The position numbers and the translations under genes are program-made. A model generated the notes under the pieces. It was not told the origin of the DNA and searched no databases. It worked only from the letters and a program-made list of their open reading frames with translations. Of a stretch of 64,000 nucleotides of DNA, positions 9,968 through 23,300 are shown piece after piece. Every line of letters starts with the position of its first letter. Position 1 is the stretch's first letter. The DNA is taken from the NCBI RefSeq assembly GCF_008831285.2, contig NC_045150.1:12443868-12507867 (forward strand), read 5' to 3'. The DNA is from Nymphaea colorata (lineage: Eukaryota; Streptophyta; Magnoliopsida; Nymphaeales; Nymphaeaceae).

Positions 9968-10716
9968 CAAATGTGCAGGTGGCCCAATCCAGACTCAATC
10001 TGTTTGCCTCCACCCGAGTTAGGTTCAGATCGTGGTTTTCAGGTTTGAATTATGTGATGCTGGTTGGACTAAAATCTGCAGGGTGTAGTTGAGATTCAAT
10101 GATTTAAATCCATGGATCTAATATGGAATATCTTTGAAGATGTTGCACGGGATCCACCGTAAAGATCCATGGTTTTAAAAAGGTTTGGATCTGGTCAGGC
10201 CTAATATACCATCCACACCTGATAGCCTCAAGATTTTATTTTTCATGGTCATAAAGTCTGGTCTAGGACATTTATTAGTGTAAGATAAGAGGGAGACGGA
10301 TATGTATTGGGTCCATGAAAACTCAAATCACATGTAAAAAATTAACCCTTAAACTTACTAATATATCATTTTTTGGTGGCGGTGCCAGACATTCTTGGTT
10401 GATGAGTACTTTAATTTTAAATTTCAAATTTTAAAAGGCACTTACATGTCAAAAAAAGCCTAAAAATTAATGAAGTTTTGATTATCCACTTTCTCTTCAC
10501 CGCCCTTATTTTATTTTATTGTACTGTTATCTTGTATATAATTCGTCGTTTTTATTTTGTTTTTATGGTTTGTCTATATATAGGGGATTTATTGTTTCAA
10601 AATTTTGTTATGCATTATCATTTTATCGTATCTCTCTCTTTCTATCTCCTCAGTGATGTAGAGCTTTTTTTATATCTCAGAAAACAAAAACCCTGGATTA
10701 ATCACCAAGGATTTTG

Positions 10717-10900
10717 AACGGCCCCTACCAACCCCAAACACTCTTTGATTCTTTTTAAGAATGCAAATGGATCGTAAAGAAAACACGAAGCAAACAAGAC
10801 ATCTTTAACGATTTGAGAACCTAGATCGGCGATCGAAAAAGCTCGAGCTCTATTACTCAGGTTGCGTTTGATTACTGCAGATCTGAGATCCGTGGTTTAT
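10717..10900 (+). repeat. Right arm of the inverted repeat at 7530-7703
   Basis: This is the inverse match of 7530-7703. It overlaps the left end of the miniature element at about 10857-11046. Confidence 0.75.
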
Positions 10901-11046
10901 ACTTTTTTTTTATATTAAAGTGTGGATTTGAAATCCACGTTGTGGGTAAAAGCTGAAAACGACAGTTTGATACAAGTGTAGATTTCAGCTATCACAGCTT
11001 TGAGATTCCCTCGGATCTGAGATATGTGAGAATCAAACGCACCCTC
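10857..11046 (+). mobile_element. Miniature inverted-repeat element candidate
   Basis: The block runs from GGTTGCGTTTGATTACTGC to GAGAATCAAACGCACC. Its two ends are inverted versions of each other (GCGTTTGATT against AATCAAACGC, then CAGATCTGAGAT against ATCTGAGATATGTGAG). CTCA flanks both ends and may be the target duplication, but the superfamily is unclear. The same end sequence occurs at about 7566-7578 and 7995-8012. Confidence 0.55.
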
Positions 11047-11680
11047 AATTAATCATTATAAGGAAATAAATACAAATGGACAGGGCAGCCATGGAGCATT
11101 ACAAGAGTGATTGTGGGATCGAGTTTCCTTTCTTGATTCAACACACAGCTATTACAGCTTATGCATCCTCCTTATTTTCCTTTGAATTTGAATTCTCAGT
11201 AGGATGTATACATATGATCATTAGTCTGATTTTGAATAAAACTAGATCCAATTGGTAATTACATTTGAATGTCATAATTTAGCCAATCTAAATCCAATAT
11301 GCGATTGAGATGAAATCAATATATGGCCCAATTAGATATAAATGTAGGCTTTTATGCTAGTCAGACTCAAATCCAAGGTTGATTTTGAAAAAGTGGAGTG
11401 CCAATCTTGTTCTTGGTATGAATCCGATTAAATTGATTTTGATAAAAACAAGATCCAGCTTGATTCTAAATCATTAACATTGACCTAATAAAGTGAAACC
11501 ATGGTTCTGGTTATAGTTTTATCAGCTACATCAAGTAGAAGTAGCGGAGCTACTGTGTGATTGGCGTGTGTGACTCTGCCCACGCCAGAATCTTACATTA
11601 TAATTAAGCTGGACTTAGGTTCATTTAGGTCCAGCCGCATTTAGTACACACAGATTTGAGTGAGTGCCCTGCAGCAGTCA
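11031..11680 (+). repeat. Direct repeat copy interrupted by about 490 bp
   Basis: The two halves (11031-11104 and 11593-11680) together match 7998-8163. The intervening 11105-11592 is absent from the other copy and is either an insertion here or a deletion there. No transposon ends are obvious in it. Confidence 0.6.
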
Positions 11681-12133
11681 CTCATTCTCCTAGACATCGA
11701 CTAAGGACCCTCAGCCACCATATCTTAGCACCACATCTTCTTATTGTTCTAATTCGATGAGTACTAGTAAAATTTTAAAATTAATTTTAAAATAATTAAA
11801 TGGAAAAAAAAACCTTTTCTAAAATCTAAATGCTGCTTATCAGCCCGATACGGTTCGATGTCGGCGACACTAGTTCCAGTGCGTGGACGTTTCCTAGGGC
11901 ACACTTGAGAAGGGATCGCTTTCTTGAGGGCATTTGAGTCATTGAGTCTTCCAAAATACCTGGCGGCAGTGAGTCTTCGCTTCGCCGTCTGGAAAATTAT
12001 TTTTATTTTTTATTTGGAAAGAGGATCAAAGCGTTAAAGCAATCGGACGGTCCAGATTCTCTCTCGGCCGCGCGTGTGGTTGCCGCCTTTATAACCGCCG
12101 ACTCGCCTCCGACCTCCAACGGCCACCTTCTGA

Positions 12134-12170
12134 CGACGTGTAATCCCTCGTCCACGTCACCGTCCTACGT
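12134..12170 (+). promoter_or_regulatory. Cluster of three ACGT boxes
   Basis: ACGT cores lie at 12136-12139 (GACGTG), 12154-12157 (CCACGTCA) and 12167-12170 (TACGTGGC), 74-110 bp upstream of the TATA box of the DDT-domain gene. ACGT cores bind bZIP and bHLH factors in plants, and CACGT and ACGTGGC contexts are G-box or ABRE like. Function here is inferred only from motif and position. Confidence 0.55.
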
Positions 12171-12243
12171 GGCATAAAAGCCAATCAAGACTTGCCTAGT
12201 GACCATCGATCGCTTTTCAACCTCAAGCCTTTTCCTCATGGCA

Positions 12244-12251
12244 TATAAATA
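12244..12251 (+). promoter_or_regulatory. TATA box of the DDT-domain gene
   Basis: TATAAATA is followed by a GA-rich leader (about 12262-12297), a typical plant 5' leader. The coding start is 1.1 kb downstream at 13361, so a 5' UTR intron between about 12.4 and 13.3 kb is likely. Its exact borders are not certain. Confidence 0.6.
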
Positions 12252-13360
12252 CGCGAGCGGGAGAGAGGGAGGGAAAAGAGAGAGAGAGAGAGGGGACGCG
12301 ACGAGAAACACTCAACGAGCGAAAAGGAGGGAAAGAGGAGGTGAAGAAAGAAGAGAGGAGACGAACAGGGGAGTATCTGAAGGTGGGCGGACTCTCTCTC
12401 GGTCGTGAGGGTTTTCCTCTTGTGCTCTCGATCGGTTTTGCTCGGTCTTGGTTGAATTGTTTTGGTTCTTAGTGAGCGTCTGCGTGGAGATGTTTGAGCG
12501 GCGGGTTGGACGTTCGGAACGTCGCCCGTTTGAATCTCATTTCTGCCGGAAGCCTCCGGGGATTTCCGGATCGGCGTTTCTGTTGATGCCAGACTCCGGG
12601 TCGACGTTTTCCGGCTGCTTCGGGGGTCTGGATGGGGTGGCGGATGACCCCGTCGAACGATTCTTATAGTGGCGGGAATTCCTTGGGTTTTGTTTTGTTT
12701 TCTCCTCTTCGTTTCTCCTTTTCTGATTTCAGGGTTTCGTTACCTCGTTGTCTTTTTCCTCATTTCTCGTTCCCTGTTATGGCTTGATTTCTTGATTTTG
12801 TTTGTGTGCTTCTCGGCTTGGTTCGGGTTCCGTAGTTCTCGAGCGGGAGGGATTTGGATCAATCCTGCTCTTCTAGGGTTTTGTGGATTCTTGCTTGGTG
12901 ATCGAATTTGCTTGTCTAAGTCCACTGTCTTCTACGGATCATGAAATGGCAGTTCCTTTGCATGCTCCTACCAGATGAGCTTTTCATTCTGCATTGCTTC
13001 GGATTCATTTTCTGTGAGGTCCTTTTTGGAATAAGGGATGGGATCGATGATCATTAATCGTTTTCTAAAACGTAGCTTCTCTTTCGAGGCTTTGCAGTTT
13101 TAGCTAAATGGTTCGACGAATTTCAGTCTTCATGTCTTGATGTAGTACAGTATGTGCATGGTACGCTTTTTTAGAAGTTAGGACCAATGCCATTGATGGA
13201 TTGGGAAATTTGATTGATGAGGTGTTTCATTCTTTACCCTGATTTCTGTTACTGTCCATAGGAAGTGTAATTGTTCTTGTTAATCACTGGCAGTCGTGGT
13301 GGTGGTCTTACAGACTTTCGTTTGGTGGATTTTGTGACAGCCAGTTTATCTGAGGACCCC

Positions 13361-16300
13361 ATGCCTCTGTTCAAGAGGAAGCCGTTTCCTTTGGCAGAGG
13401 TGCCTCCAGATTTGAAGCCTCATGAGCTCGTTTTCCAAGTTCGCTTCACGATGGAAATATTCAGGGATTATAAGTATCCTTTTGCTGCACTGGCGTACTT
13501 TTTATTGGTGTTTTTTGGAATAGAAATTCATGTATATTCATTTTCTTTTTGACCAAGATAACGCATTCGACTCTTTTTAATCGAAGCTGAACTCAAAGTG
13601 TCCCTGAAGGTTCAAAGAAAATTGTATGTGAACCTTCAGTTCTCCTTTTCGGTTCTTGTTGTGATAAAAAGATTTGGACCTTCTGTCAACATTATCCCAG
13701 CCCGGGAGCATGTTGATCTGAACATGAAAGTAAAATATGTGTTATCAGCACATTTTTTGCAAAATGTTGTGTCTCTAAAAGCTTATGTTGTTTGCTTTAA
13801 CTATTAGCTGTCTGATTGATATTTTAGGAAGCAAATTTGAAGTGTTTCTAGCCACCAGCGTCAACATCATGTTGTCTTATTAGTTGCGCAAAACATATTT
13901 CAAATTGCAGTAAATTCTAAAAGAATTTCAAGCTTAAAATGTTGTAAACCTGCTTCAAGTAAATTATTAAACAGAAAAGGCATGAATAATTGCAATAAAA
14001 AAGGTTATCTTCTTAGGCTTATTCATTTCCTTTTGGTGCACATGGTCATGATAATTTGATTTATGTGATCTGAATTGTTTAGTAGGAACTTGTTGTCACA
14101 TCATTTTGATCTGTAAGAATGAAGAACAGGGGCATGAAAATCAATGGGAAAACTCTCAACTTTAAAATAATTTTTGTTTTGCATGAAATGGTCAAGCATG
14201 ATTTTCAACCTTAGAAAAAGTGTGATAAATCCACCTGCACCCTCCCTAAGATACCTTCTGGTGTTTGCACCAATTGTATCTGTTTTTGTCTTTTTGGTAA
14301 AGGTAATTATGCATATCCAATCTAGATAACTGCGTGGAATTTTGAATAAACAATTTAAATTACTTGATTACAATAAAACATAGTTCAAATGTACATTCTC
14401 ATCAATGGACCATAATGAAAAACAAGTAAATTTCGGAATGTTGAGTAGGCAAAGTCTGGTAGTACACATGGACACATACACAAATGCACACAGAGGCAAC
14501 ATCTGCAAAATCTTTTTAGTCCCTCTCATTCTGTTTTATAAGCCCAGGAAATACCATTGCCATGTGTCTGAATGAATTTATTGTTATTATTATTTGTTTG
14601 ATAGAAAAAGTGTAATATATGAATCCATAGCGGTCCTAGTTTCAATATCGTTTTTAGAGACAAAATTGGCAATTCTTAATTGAGAATAGTTTATATCTAG
14701 ATTTTGATCCTAATGTTTTTTTCTTTGTCTCAGAATTCATTAACCAACATGTTAACTAATTGATTGCAATGAATTGGATGGGGTTTTGCAGTTTTCTTTT
14801 GTAATGTCAAAAAGGTTTTATATCGATGTATGTCTTTGGTCATGTTTGTGGGGAAAGGGGGGTGGGGATGAAAATCGGCTTTGCTAGGTCTCACTTTTGA
14901 TCCTTGAGGGTGGCCAGGGTTTTTTGTTTGATCTAAACCACTGGATGTGTTCTTGATCATTCATTTGCTCATGAATATGATGTGGATTAAGTGTGCCTTC
15001 AATATTACTACATATTTTTTGCATAAATGTTTGCATTTTTAAAATCCTTAATCTTTGTCACTGAAACGAGGAATATTTTTTGTCATGGATAGAGAAGTTG
15101 AACACAAATAATAATAATGACATGCCAAGGGCATTAGGAGTTATTAGACTATGACTGCTGTCAGGGTCTTGTTTGCTTATACAGTTACTTTTAATTACAA
15201 AATATTTCATGAGTTGTACATATGATAAGTTGGCAGAGCTTGCACAGCTGACGATGTGATTATGTACTTACAGATTCTTATTCTTATATAATATATTCCT
15301 TGTCTTTAGTTATGCAAGTGCTTATTTGTCAGATGTTCAGTAATGCATGGATCAAAAATATATATGAAACCTCTCCACAGCTCAAAGTGGAGGAAAAATG
15401 TGCTTTTGCACACTGCTGTTTTAGCATTTTATTAGGAATTTCATTTTAGTTGTGCACCGAGATCGTCTTCATCACCACTTGAGCTTCATGTGATAACTGA
15501 GATGTCTTTAACTTGAATTAGAGAATACCTACGGCGGATAAATCTGTACCGGCAACGGTTCTGGACATGTAAAGTTACTGGGAAGACAAATTTGACTTAC
15601 GAAGAAGCTTTGGTCTCTGAACACCGTGCCACTGAAAAGGCTCAACAATTTCCAAAGGAGCTTATAGTACCAGTGTTACAAATGATTCAATTCAGTAAGA
15701 AGCATGTTCACCTTAAAGAGGCTTTGGCATGTCTGTAAGATAATACCTGTTTGCTCTCATATGATGATTGTGCAACTCTAAGAATGCTGCTACTTGCACA
15801 TTTTTCTGATAATTTGCTGCTTGAGCTCTTTCAGCATATGTGAGTTTCAATATTCAGATCTTTTTATGAAAAATTTCAGGAAAATTATCATTGTCTTGCA
15901 TTATTTCTTTTGAGTCCTTGGTGATCCAAATCAAGAAGTTCAGTCAGTTATTATGCTCTCAATTTGACAATTACATGTACAAATGGAAATTTCAGAAAAC
16001 AACCTAGCTCGTTCCATTGAGCTTATGGTGACCCAAATCAAAAAACTTAATCAGCTAATGAAACCTTAATGCAGGAAAACCTGCTTGTTTGGTTCATTAA
16101 TTCTATGGATTCAAGGATCGATGCAAATGTGATGCTGCCCTGCTCCACTTCTGCACCCAAAGTTTGTTGTCCTTTATTTGATTATTCTTATGATGAGCGA
16201 ACTTATCATCCACCATGATTACTTATCTGTATTGTGCTTGGATATGATAAGTGTATTTCGATTTAATAGCTTATTATCCTTACAATTTTGTGTGGCCATA

Positions 16301-19300
16301 TTTGTGGATTTTGATTTGGCCTTGTGACTTTGAACCTGTGCAGTGTGCACATGAAAAACACAGATGATGATCATGTGTTTGGTGCCCTTATGGCAGTTCT
16401 GCAAAAGCTTATTTTGCGAAGAACTTGTCGCTGTCATGTCCTTATAGCATTGGGGGGTCTGGTGTCAGTGCACATGTTTCCCGAAACTATTTTGCAACTA
16501 ATGGTGCTGTTCCCAAATATGATGTCATTTACCTTTTATGATGGCCGTGCTTATCATCCACACGTCTAGTTATATATTGTGCTTGGATTTGTTAACTGTA
16601 TATGGAAAGCACAAGTACTCCTTACGAGTTTAGTGTCCTTATGGCAGTTGTGCAAAATGTTACTTTGTAATGAACTCGCCTGCTTCATGTCTCGATGACC
16701 TCAGGAAAGTCTGGTGTTGGTTTTCAAATTTTCTGAGGCATGTTTGTTTGCTTAAGCCAGTGTAGAAAATACATTCCTTTTGGGCCTTTGGCTTTAGGTT
16801 TACCTGCTTCAGTCTTCTTCTCTTTTTCAAGTTGGTGAACTGTGAGAATTATTGTATCTGATTTACTTTGTTTCTTCTGTGTAAATGAATTTCAGGCACC
16901 ATGAGGTTAAAAGATCTTATTTATACAGTGTCTACAAGGGTACTAGAACATTTTTTAGAAGGTGAAGAGGTATATTATAGGAAGGAAGATTCTGTTGTCC
17001 CATGCAAAATCCTGAAAGTTTTTGAGAAGACCAAAGATGGTGGAGACATGAGTTATGAAGTGGGTTGGCTAGACAAACATAAGAAAGTTACTGATACCTC
17101 AACCGAGAATGCTGATAAGTTGGTGAGAAAGAAGCTCCCATTTAGCAGACAAATGCTGAAAACTTTTATTAGAGAATCAACAATGCAAAGTTCTCCATGG
17201 GTAGTCCACGAGACGTTAGCCCAAAAGTATGGGCTTCCAACAGAAATGCCTGATGAGTTGAGAGACAAAATAAATGCTCAAAAAAGGAAATGCAATAAAA
17301 TTGCTGATGGGAGGAAAAGGAGTCTGGTAAATTTTGTTGAAACTTCTTTAACCTTGCAATCTATGAGTTATTTCACTTTTGAATTGGATATGCCATTTTC
17401 TGATTGCATATGATTTTCTCAGATGGAAAATGGAAACATCAACAGGAAGAAAAGAAGTAAAACAGGAAATGAGCATGCTGATGTGTTAGGGGAAGCACAA
17501 AAGGAGACATATGCAGGTACTGATGTATGTTTAAGTTGCCTAGTTAATTTCCTGGTTTATCAACATCACCATTTAAATTTTAAAGTATCCTTCTAACTGG
17601 TTTAGATGCAAGTGGAAAACTTTTTATAGTAGAAGTAAAACAAAATTTGCATTCTGTCACAGGGAAACCAACTGCCCAAAATACAAATATTGGTCGTAAG
17701 AAAAGAATCAAAGCAGACAAGGAGTATACTGAAGTGTCAGGAACAGCACAAAGGGAACCAATTTCAGGTGACACTTCATGGTTGTGGAAGTGCTTCCATT
17801 TAAAGAGTCATATTAAATCTGCTTTTACATTCAGGAGCACTTTGGCTGCTCTAATGTACTTTTTTTTCCCTTTTTCCAGAAAAGATGAAAATTGATTCTG
17901 TCAATGGAGAAACAAAGCTCCAGTTAGAAGTTGTCAAATACCCAATTGACGATCTTCTAGTCCAGCCATGTCCTGGTGATCCAGAATTTAAGGATCGCCC
18001 TGCTCCATCAACAGATTTTGCTGTATCAATGAACTGTGTAGGAAACCTTCTTATGGTGTGGGACTTTTGCTCTTCATTCAGCAGAATGTTGCGCTTGTGG
18101 CCATTCTCTCTGGAAGACTTTGAAAATGCAGTTGCTCATAAGGGAAGTAATGTGAATCTAATCATTGAAGCTCATGCTGCAATTCTTCGTTTGCTTCTTA
18201 AAGATGAGGGAGATTATTATAATGCCACACGGGGGAAAAGAAGGAAACCACAGGTGAATTTTTTTCAGTCTATTACTTTTTTCATTCTGGTATCTTAAAA
18301 TTTAGATTATTAGGGATCTCTTTTACAGCAAAATTTATTATTCATTTGTCTCTTCTTTTCTGTTTTGTTCCCTTATATCAGATAACATTTATGAATTGGA
18401 CCGAATATTTATGTGACTTTTTAGAAATGGAAGATGTACCGGAACTTTCCGGTCATATCTCAACCATAAAACGGGGGCATTATGGACTTCTAGATACCCA
18501 TGCTAAACTGGATATCTTCCAAGTATTGGTTAGCTATGCCCTTACAACAGACTTGGTTAGAGAACAGTTAGAAGAGTACATTGAGCAAAGGCAAATACTT
18601 TCAGCAACAAACAGGGAAGCAGCTGTAGAGGAAGCAAGAAAGAGAAGAAAACAGCAGCAAGTTCTCAAGGAGGCTGCATCTGATGCGAAAGGTAGAACAA
18701 AGGGTGAAGGTTTGGATAATGATGTTGAAGGTAACGTGGGTGGTTCTGAGATTGGCACTCAAGCTGAAGATGTTTCCTCTAAGAGGAAGTTAACATCAAA
18801 TGGCCATCGAGTTTTGCCTAATGGGTAATGTGTCTGAGTTCAAATTGTCATTTTAGTCTTCATCACTAATTGAGCTGAAATTTAAGTACCTGTTGATGTA
18901 TAGCTACAACACTCACTATATGCTGTTTTGTCTTTTTCGTCAGTGTGGCAAAACACACTTCCAGGAGAAATGAGATGAAGCAGACAATGGATGGAAAAGT
19001 CAATGCGGTGAAACAAAAGAAATCAACTGAAATTAATGGTGGCAGTGAGGAGAAACAGTTAATTAAAAAAGGGCTGGAGGAAAAGAAACAAAGGGTACTC
19101 TCTCTCCTTCTCTCACTCTCTCTCTTCTCTCCCCCCCCCCACCCCCCTTCTTCTCTTCCATTGACGGATCTTAAATCTGGTGCAGCTAGAGAATTTTGAA
19201 AAAGAGATAGAAAAACATTTTATACGCACTAACCCACTAGGGAAGGATCGTAACTACAGCAGATACTGGTTTTTTCGAAGGGAAGGACGAGTTTTTGTTG

Positions 19301-20371
19301 AGAATTCTGATTTTGAGCGATGGGGCTACTACAGCACCAAAGAAGAGGTAATCCTTTTACCCTTCCATATTTTGCTTTCTGTTTTCTATTTTCTCCTTTC
19401 CTTCTTATTCTCATATACAGTACCAGCTTTGAACTGGAACAAATCTTATTCTCTTGATAGATTGATCAATTGATCAGATCCCTCAATCCAAAGGGTGAAA
19501 GAGAGAGGGCCCTTCAAAGACAACTTCAGAAACACTATGGCAGAATATGGTGAGCTCCATCATATATACTTAATGCAGACTAGGATGAAGCTTTTATATA
19601 TGTCAGCATGAGTTATAAGCTTCACAATTATGACCTGATGGTGACTCCCCAGATCTCTTATTTCACTAAGGGAGTCCCTAATTTTTTGTGACCTTAATTT
19701 CTAGAGAACTAATTATAAAACTTTTTGACTTGGATTGCATGTAAGCCAATAAATCCAAGCATGAAGTCTTAGTGAGGCTTGGATATCAGGGAAGCAACGA
19801 TAAATGTTGCTGAGTGAGTTGGAGCATTTGAACAAGTATGAAAAATGCAAGTTGGATTGCTTGCTTCTTTTCAAAACAAAGAGGATACTCGAATTTTCAT
19901 TTCCTGGGGTTGAAGCAGCATGTCGGAAGTGCTTCTTTGCACAATTTGTGCTAAATTTAGTAAGGATGTGTTGCCCTCTAGTTCATGTTCTGGTTGCTTA
20001 CCAGGTTTAGGTTTTGTATCATTAACATAGGCAGCATTGTCTTTTGGCATACTTGTCTGCTTATAGGTATTGTCAGCATTATAGCTTTGAATTTTGAAAT
20101 CCGGAACGTCTGCCTATGTCAGCTGGGAATTTAATCCTGTCACGTGAGATGTGGGATCTTGACTAGTTGAAAAAATTCTTTTAATTCTATTGTTTTACTG
20201 TGTATTTTTCTGTGGTTCTGCAGTGTGGCTTTGCAGAAAAGATCAAAGGAGATTGCTCAAAGGTTTATTTTGGAAGGAGAATTGCGAAGGTCAGCCCGTG
20301 TAAAAAGCCAACCTAAGGAAAGTCTGGGACCAGCCTACCTGAAATACGTCAATAAATGGAAGGAGAGTTGA
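13361..20371 (+). CDS. DDT-domain chromatin-remodelling subunit (ISWI partner type)
   Basis: This encodes a nuclear protein of the plant DDT-domain group related to Acf1/BAZ, which in Arabidopsis partner ISWI ATPases. Coding exons: 13361-13473, 15522-15694, 16896-17326, 17423-17516, 17663-17767, 17880-18253, 18382-18824, 18944-19094, 19186-19347, 19461-19549, 20224-20371. All introns are GT-AG. The sum is 2283 nt, 760 residues, close to the length I recall for the family. Domains in order: WAC/Acf1 DNA-binding segment (residues about 22-75, 'VTGKTNLTYEEALVSE'), a 'FLEGEEVYYRKED' region, the DDT domain (about 350-415, 'LLMVWDFCSSF', 'WPFSLEDFENA'), WHIM1-like 'GHYGLLDTHAKLDIF' (about 462), a charged coiled-coil linker (about 500-620), and the WSD/WHIM3-like 'RTNPLGKDRNYSRYWFF' (about 640). 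The start MPLFKRKPFPL is the family's usual N-terminus. It looks intact. Arabidopsis relatives are At1g18950/At5g08630-like, from memory. Confidence 0.9.
19100..19150 (+). repeat. CT-rich and poly-C tract in DDT gene intron 8
   Basis: A run of CT dinucleotides leads into C-runs just upstream of the exon 9 acceptor (CAG at 19183-19185). It forms an unusually long polypyrimidine tract for a plant intron. Confidence 0.8.
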
Positions 20372-23300
20372 TGGTGTGGTGTGACTTCATTGTCCCAGGC
20401 AACTTTCTCCATGCACCCCTTAAGATATGGTGGAGGCAGTTAAACTGTTTAGGCAAGGTCAATTAGTTGTCATATGCTTCCCCAGTTCGTCCTTTTTCTT
20501 CCCCAGCTAACATTTGTTTTATTTTTTTTCCCTATTACCATACCAAAATTTCCTAGCGATCTTTCCTATTCATTTATATTCTTGCATAGAAACCAGTACC
20601 TGATCCCAGAAGGGAACCTTTCCATATAAGGGACATCCTTAACACCCTGACAGTAAATCCTTTTATGGCCTTCATTATCCCATCACCGTTAAAGTTCCAA
20701 CATATTTGGGTCCAGAGATTGGCGGTAATGCAGTGTGAGGTACAGCATTGTACTTTTCATGTATCTCGAGAGGAGCTGTTATTTTGGTATCTGATAGTAT
20801 TTCACTTTACGTTATACAAAAAGCATCATTTGACATGGCAATACGTCTGGAATAGCATTATATGTTCGAGGAAGTGTTTTTAAATTGTGCATTCTAGTGT
20901 GTGTGGGCATGCTGCAGCTAATTTTATTTTGCTTGAAGAGCTGCACAAGCTATGTCACAGGGACTCTTGTGTCTAAGTGCACCACCCGGGCTGGCATGGC
21001 TGGAAGGGTGCGGCTATGGATGTGGTTCTGAACACGATCAAAGAAGGTTCAGGTGCAGTCAGCACATGCCTATTTCGGTACAAGTTTGGACTTCATTAAA
21101 TTTTGACCAAACCTAGTTATGTCCATAAGTTGAAAATATATTTTCTTCCTGAGGTTCTTTTGGTATGCCTTGTTAGTTCTAAGCTTAACTTTCTATCTTA
21201 TATATTGAAATTTTACTAGTATAAACAGCGGTTGCCACAAAATGACCTGGCTCGGTAGGAAATGCAAATTTATTGGGCCTTTTGCATACTCAAATAGGTT
21301 GGGTGGCCATAGTCCCGGAGCCTCCCCATGTGATGGAAGAACCTCTTCCTCTTATCTGTTGCAGGCAGAGGGTTTTGTTGTAGGACTTGTCTGTTGTTTC
21401 AAATTATTGTCTAAAAGATGTGTTTGTAGTTGTGAAATGTGAACGAGGGTTATCTAATTGTGCTAATGTTATTGATTAGTATAATTAACAATTTTATATG
21501 TACGATTATATTGACTATTTGCATTCCATTCCTTGCTCTAACTGTGCTGCTGCTATTGATCAGCATAACTCAACAATTTTATATTTACATACCATTCCTC
21601 CCACTGACTTCCGTCACTTAGTGAGTTATTTCCAAGAATCTAGCTGTTGCTCAACTTTTCTTTATAGAGGTTCAGAATTTTGAATATAACAAGGGAAAAT
21701 TGGGTTTGGTGAATTTTAATTAGTTTTATATTCCATTCTTTCTTGTTGCATTTTTTAGATCAAAACTTGGGTCGGCGTATGCGTCATAAATACGTGGACC
21801 CTATTCCCCTGTGCCGTTAACCAGAAAAGGCATCAGTATAATGGAGAGTGCAGCTGAGGCTTGCTCCTAGGCTTCTGTCGTTTCTGGAGGCAAGCCTTCT
21901 TTATTCTTTTCTGATCTTTTCCCTGCTCGGGAGACCTAATTTTTTACTGTTTTTGTGAGAACCTCTGGAAAATGTATGCCAAGTCTCAAGTTCTTTTGGC
22001 AGTACAAGATTTGTGGTCTGGATATGCGTTGGACCTCTTTGAGTATGTCGTTTTAATTTCAAAAAAAAGCTGAGAACGCCAATCTGTTCAAGCCTACAAT
22101 CGAGGAAAACCCTGGTTCTGGTGTTTCCTGGGTTGCAGGGGCCTTTGGCTTTAGATTTTTACACAACTGGGGAAACGACCAAGAGAGAATGAGCCACACA
22201 TGTTCAGGTATAGGGGAGACATTCTGTATACGCTAAAGCTCCTCCTCCTCCTCACAAAAATTGAATGGGAACTGATGATCGAGCTTTCACTAATTTACTG
22301 ATGATCGAGCTTTCACTAACTTAATATTCCAACCAGCCACGCATTAATAACAAATATAACGAATAGGATAGTCCTTTATTGTTAAAAACAGTGAATTTCT
22401 TTGCAAGTGACGCAAAGAATTAGCACTTTAAAAACAGCAGGTGTTAGCATTCATTGTTTGTTTTCAGTGACAAGGATTCATGTAGAACAAGTTTGGTTCT
22501 CCTCCCATCCTTTCGTACTGCGTAAGCAGCATATTTTTTCATATAGAACAGTCCTTTGTGAGGACAAACCTTAGCCTTAAAATTTGTAGGGCGCTAAGTT
22601 TAGAAAATTTTACGCTCAAAGTTGTGATGAATGTTCAAAAACAAGTTTGAGTTTTGATTTCTTTCATTCATTTGACCCGTTCTGAATAAGGAGTACAATG
22701 AAAGATGCCAAAGTTTAAGTGTGATTCTGTCATTCAATCAAAACATGCTTTTGTGAAAAAAGCACAGTGAATTGATTAACAAATTATAGTTTCAAAGGGA
22801 TCAACTTAATGACTTGAGAGGCCTTCAAGGAAAACGAATGAAGCATGGGGCAAGGGCGTTTAATCTCTCACAAAGAGTGGCTGGGTCGATCCATCGTAGT
22901 CACGTCTCTCATTAGCTTAAGGAGGCTTCCTTATATGATGAACGATCTAACTCTTTGAAATCTGCACCTACTCTTACATTTTAATATCAATTTTATGAAA
23001 GATCCTGGCAAAAAAACAAAAAATGAGAATGAAACTTGGCATGTTTGCCATCTACCCGAATTCTACAGAATTGGCTAAAGAACCTTGTTTCTATGAATCA
23101 AACTGGGAGAGTTAATGTGATAAATGGCTGAAATGCTTTCAATAATTTGGGGACATAATTAATCATATTGCAGTTAGTATTTAATCTGGCCTAGCTATCT
23201 TTTTTGTGCTCAAAAGTAATGTTAAGAGTAGTTTGACATTAGGAATGACATGTGAATGTTCCATGAATCAACTTCAAATTTGGCATAGATTTATGTGGCT

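Larger units (their letters stand above)
8941..10716. other. AT-rich intergenic DNA with small repeats
   Basis: No gene is recognised. There is a perfect 17-bp-arm hairpin at 9361-9404 and a degenerate tandem pair at 9807-9967. The open frames here have no recognisable domain. Confidence 0.5.

Noticed and set aside
15841-16569. Open frames in the DDT gene between coding exons 2 and 3
   Set aside because: The exon 2 donor at 15695 and exon 3 acceptor at 16895 join in frame to give the conserved family sequence, so this is intron.
22262-22320. Repeated CTGATGATCGAGC considered as a C/D-box snoRNA signature
   Set aside because: Simple 29-bp-spaced duplication. No paired D box and terminal stem were found.
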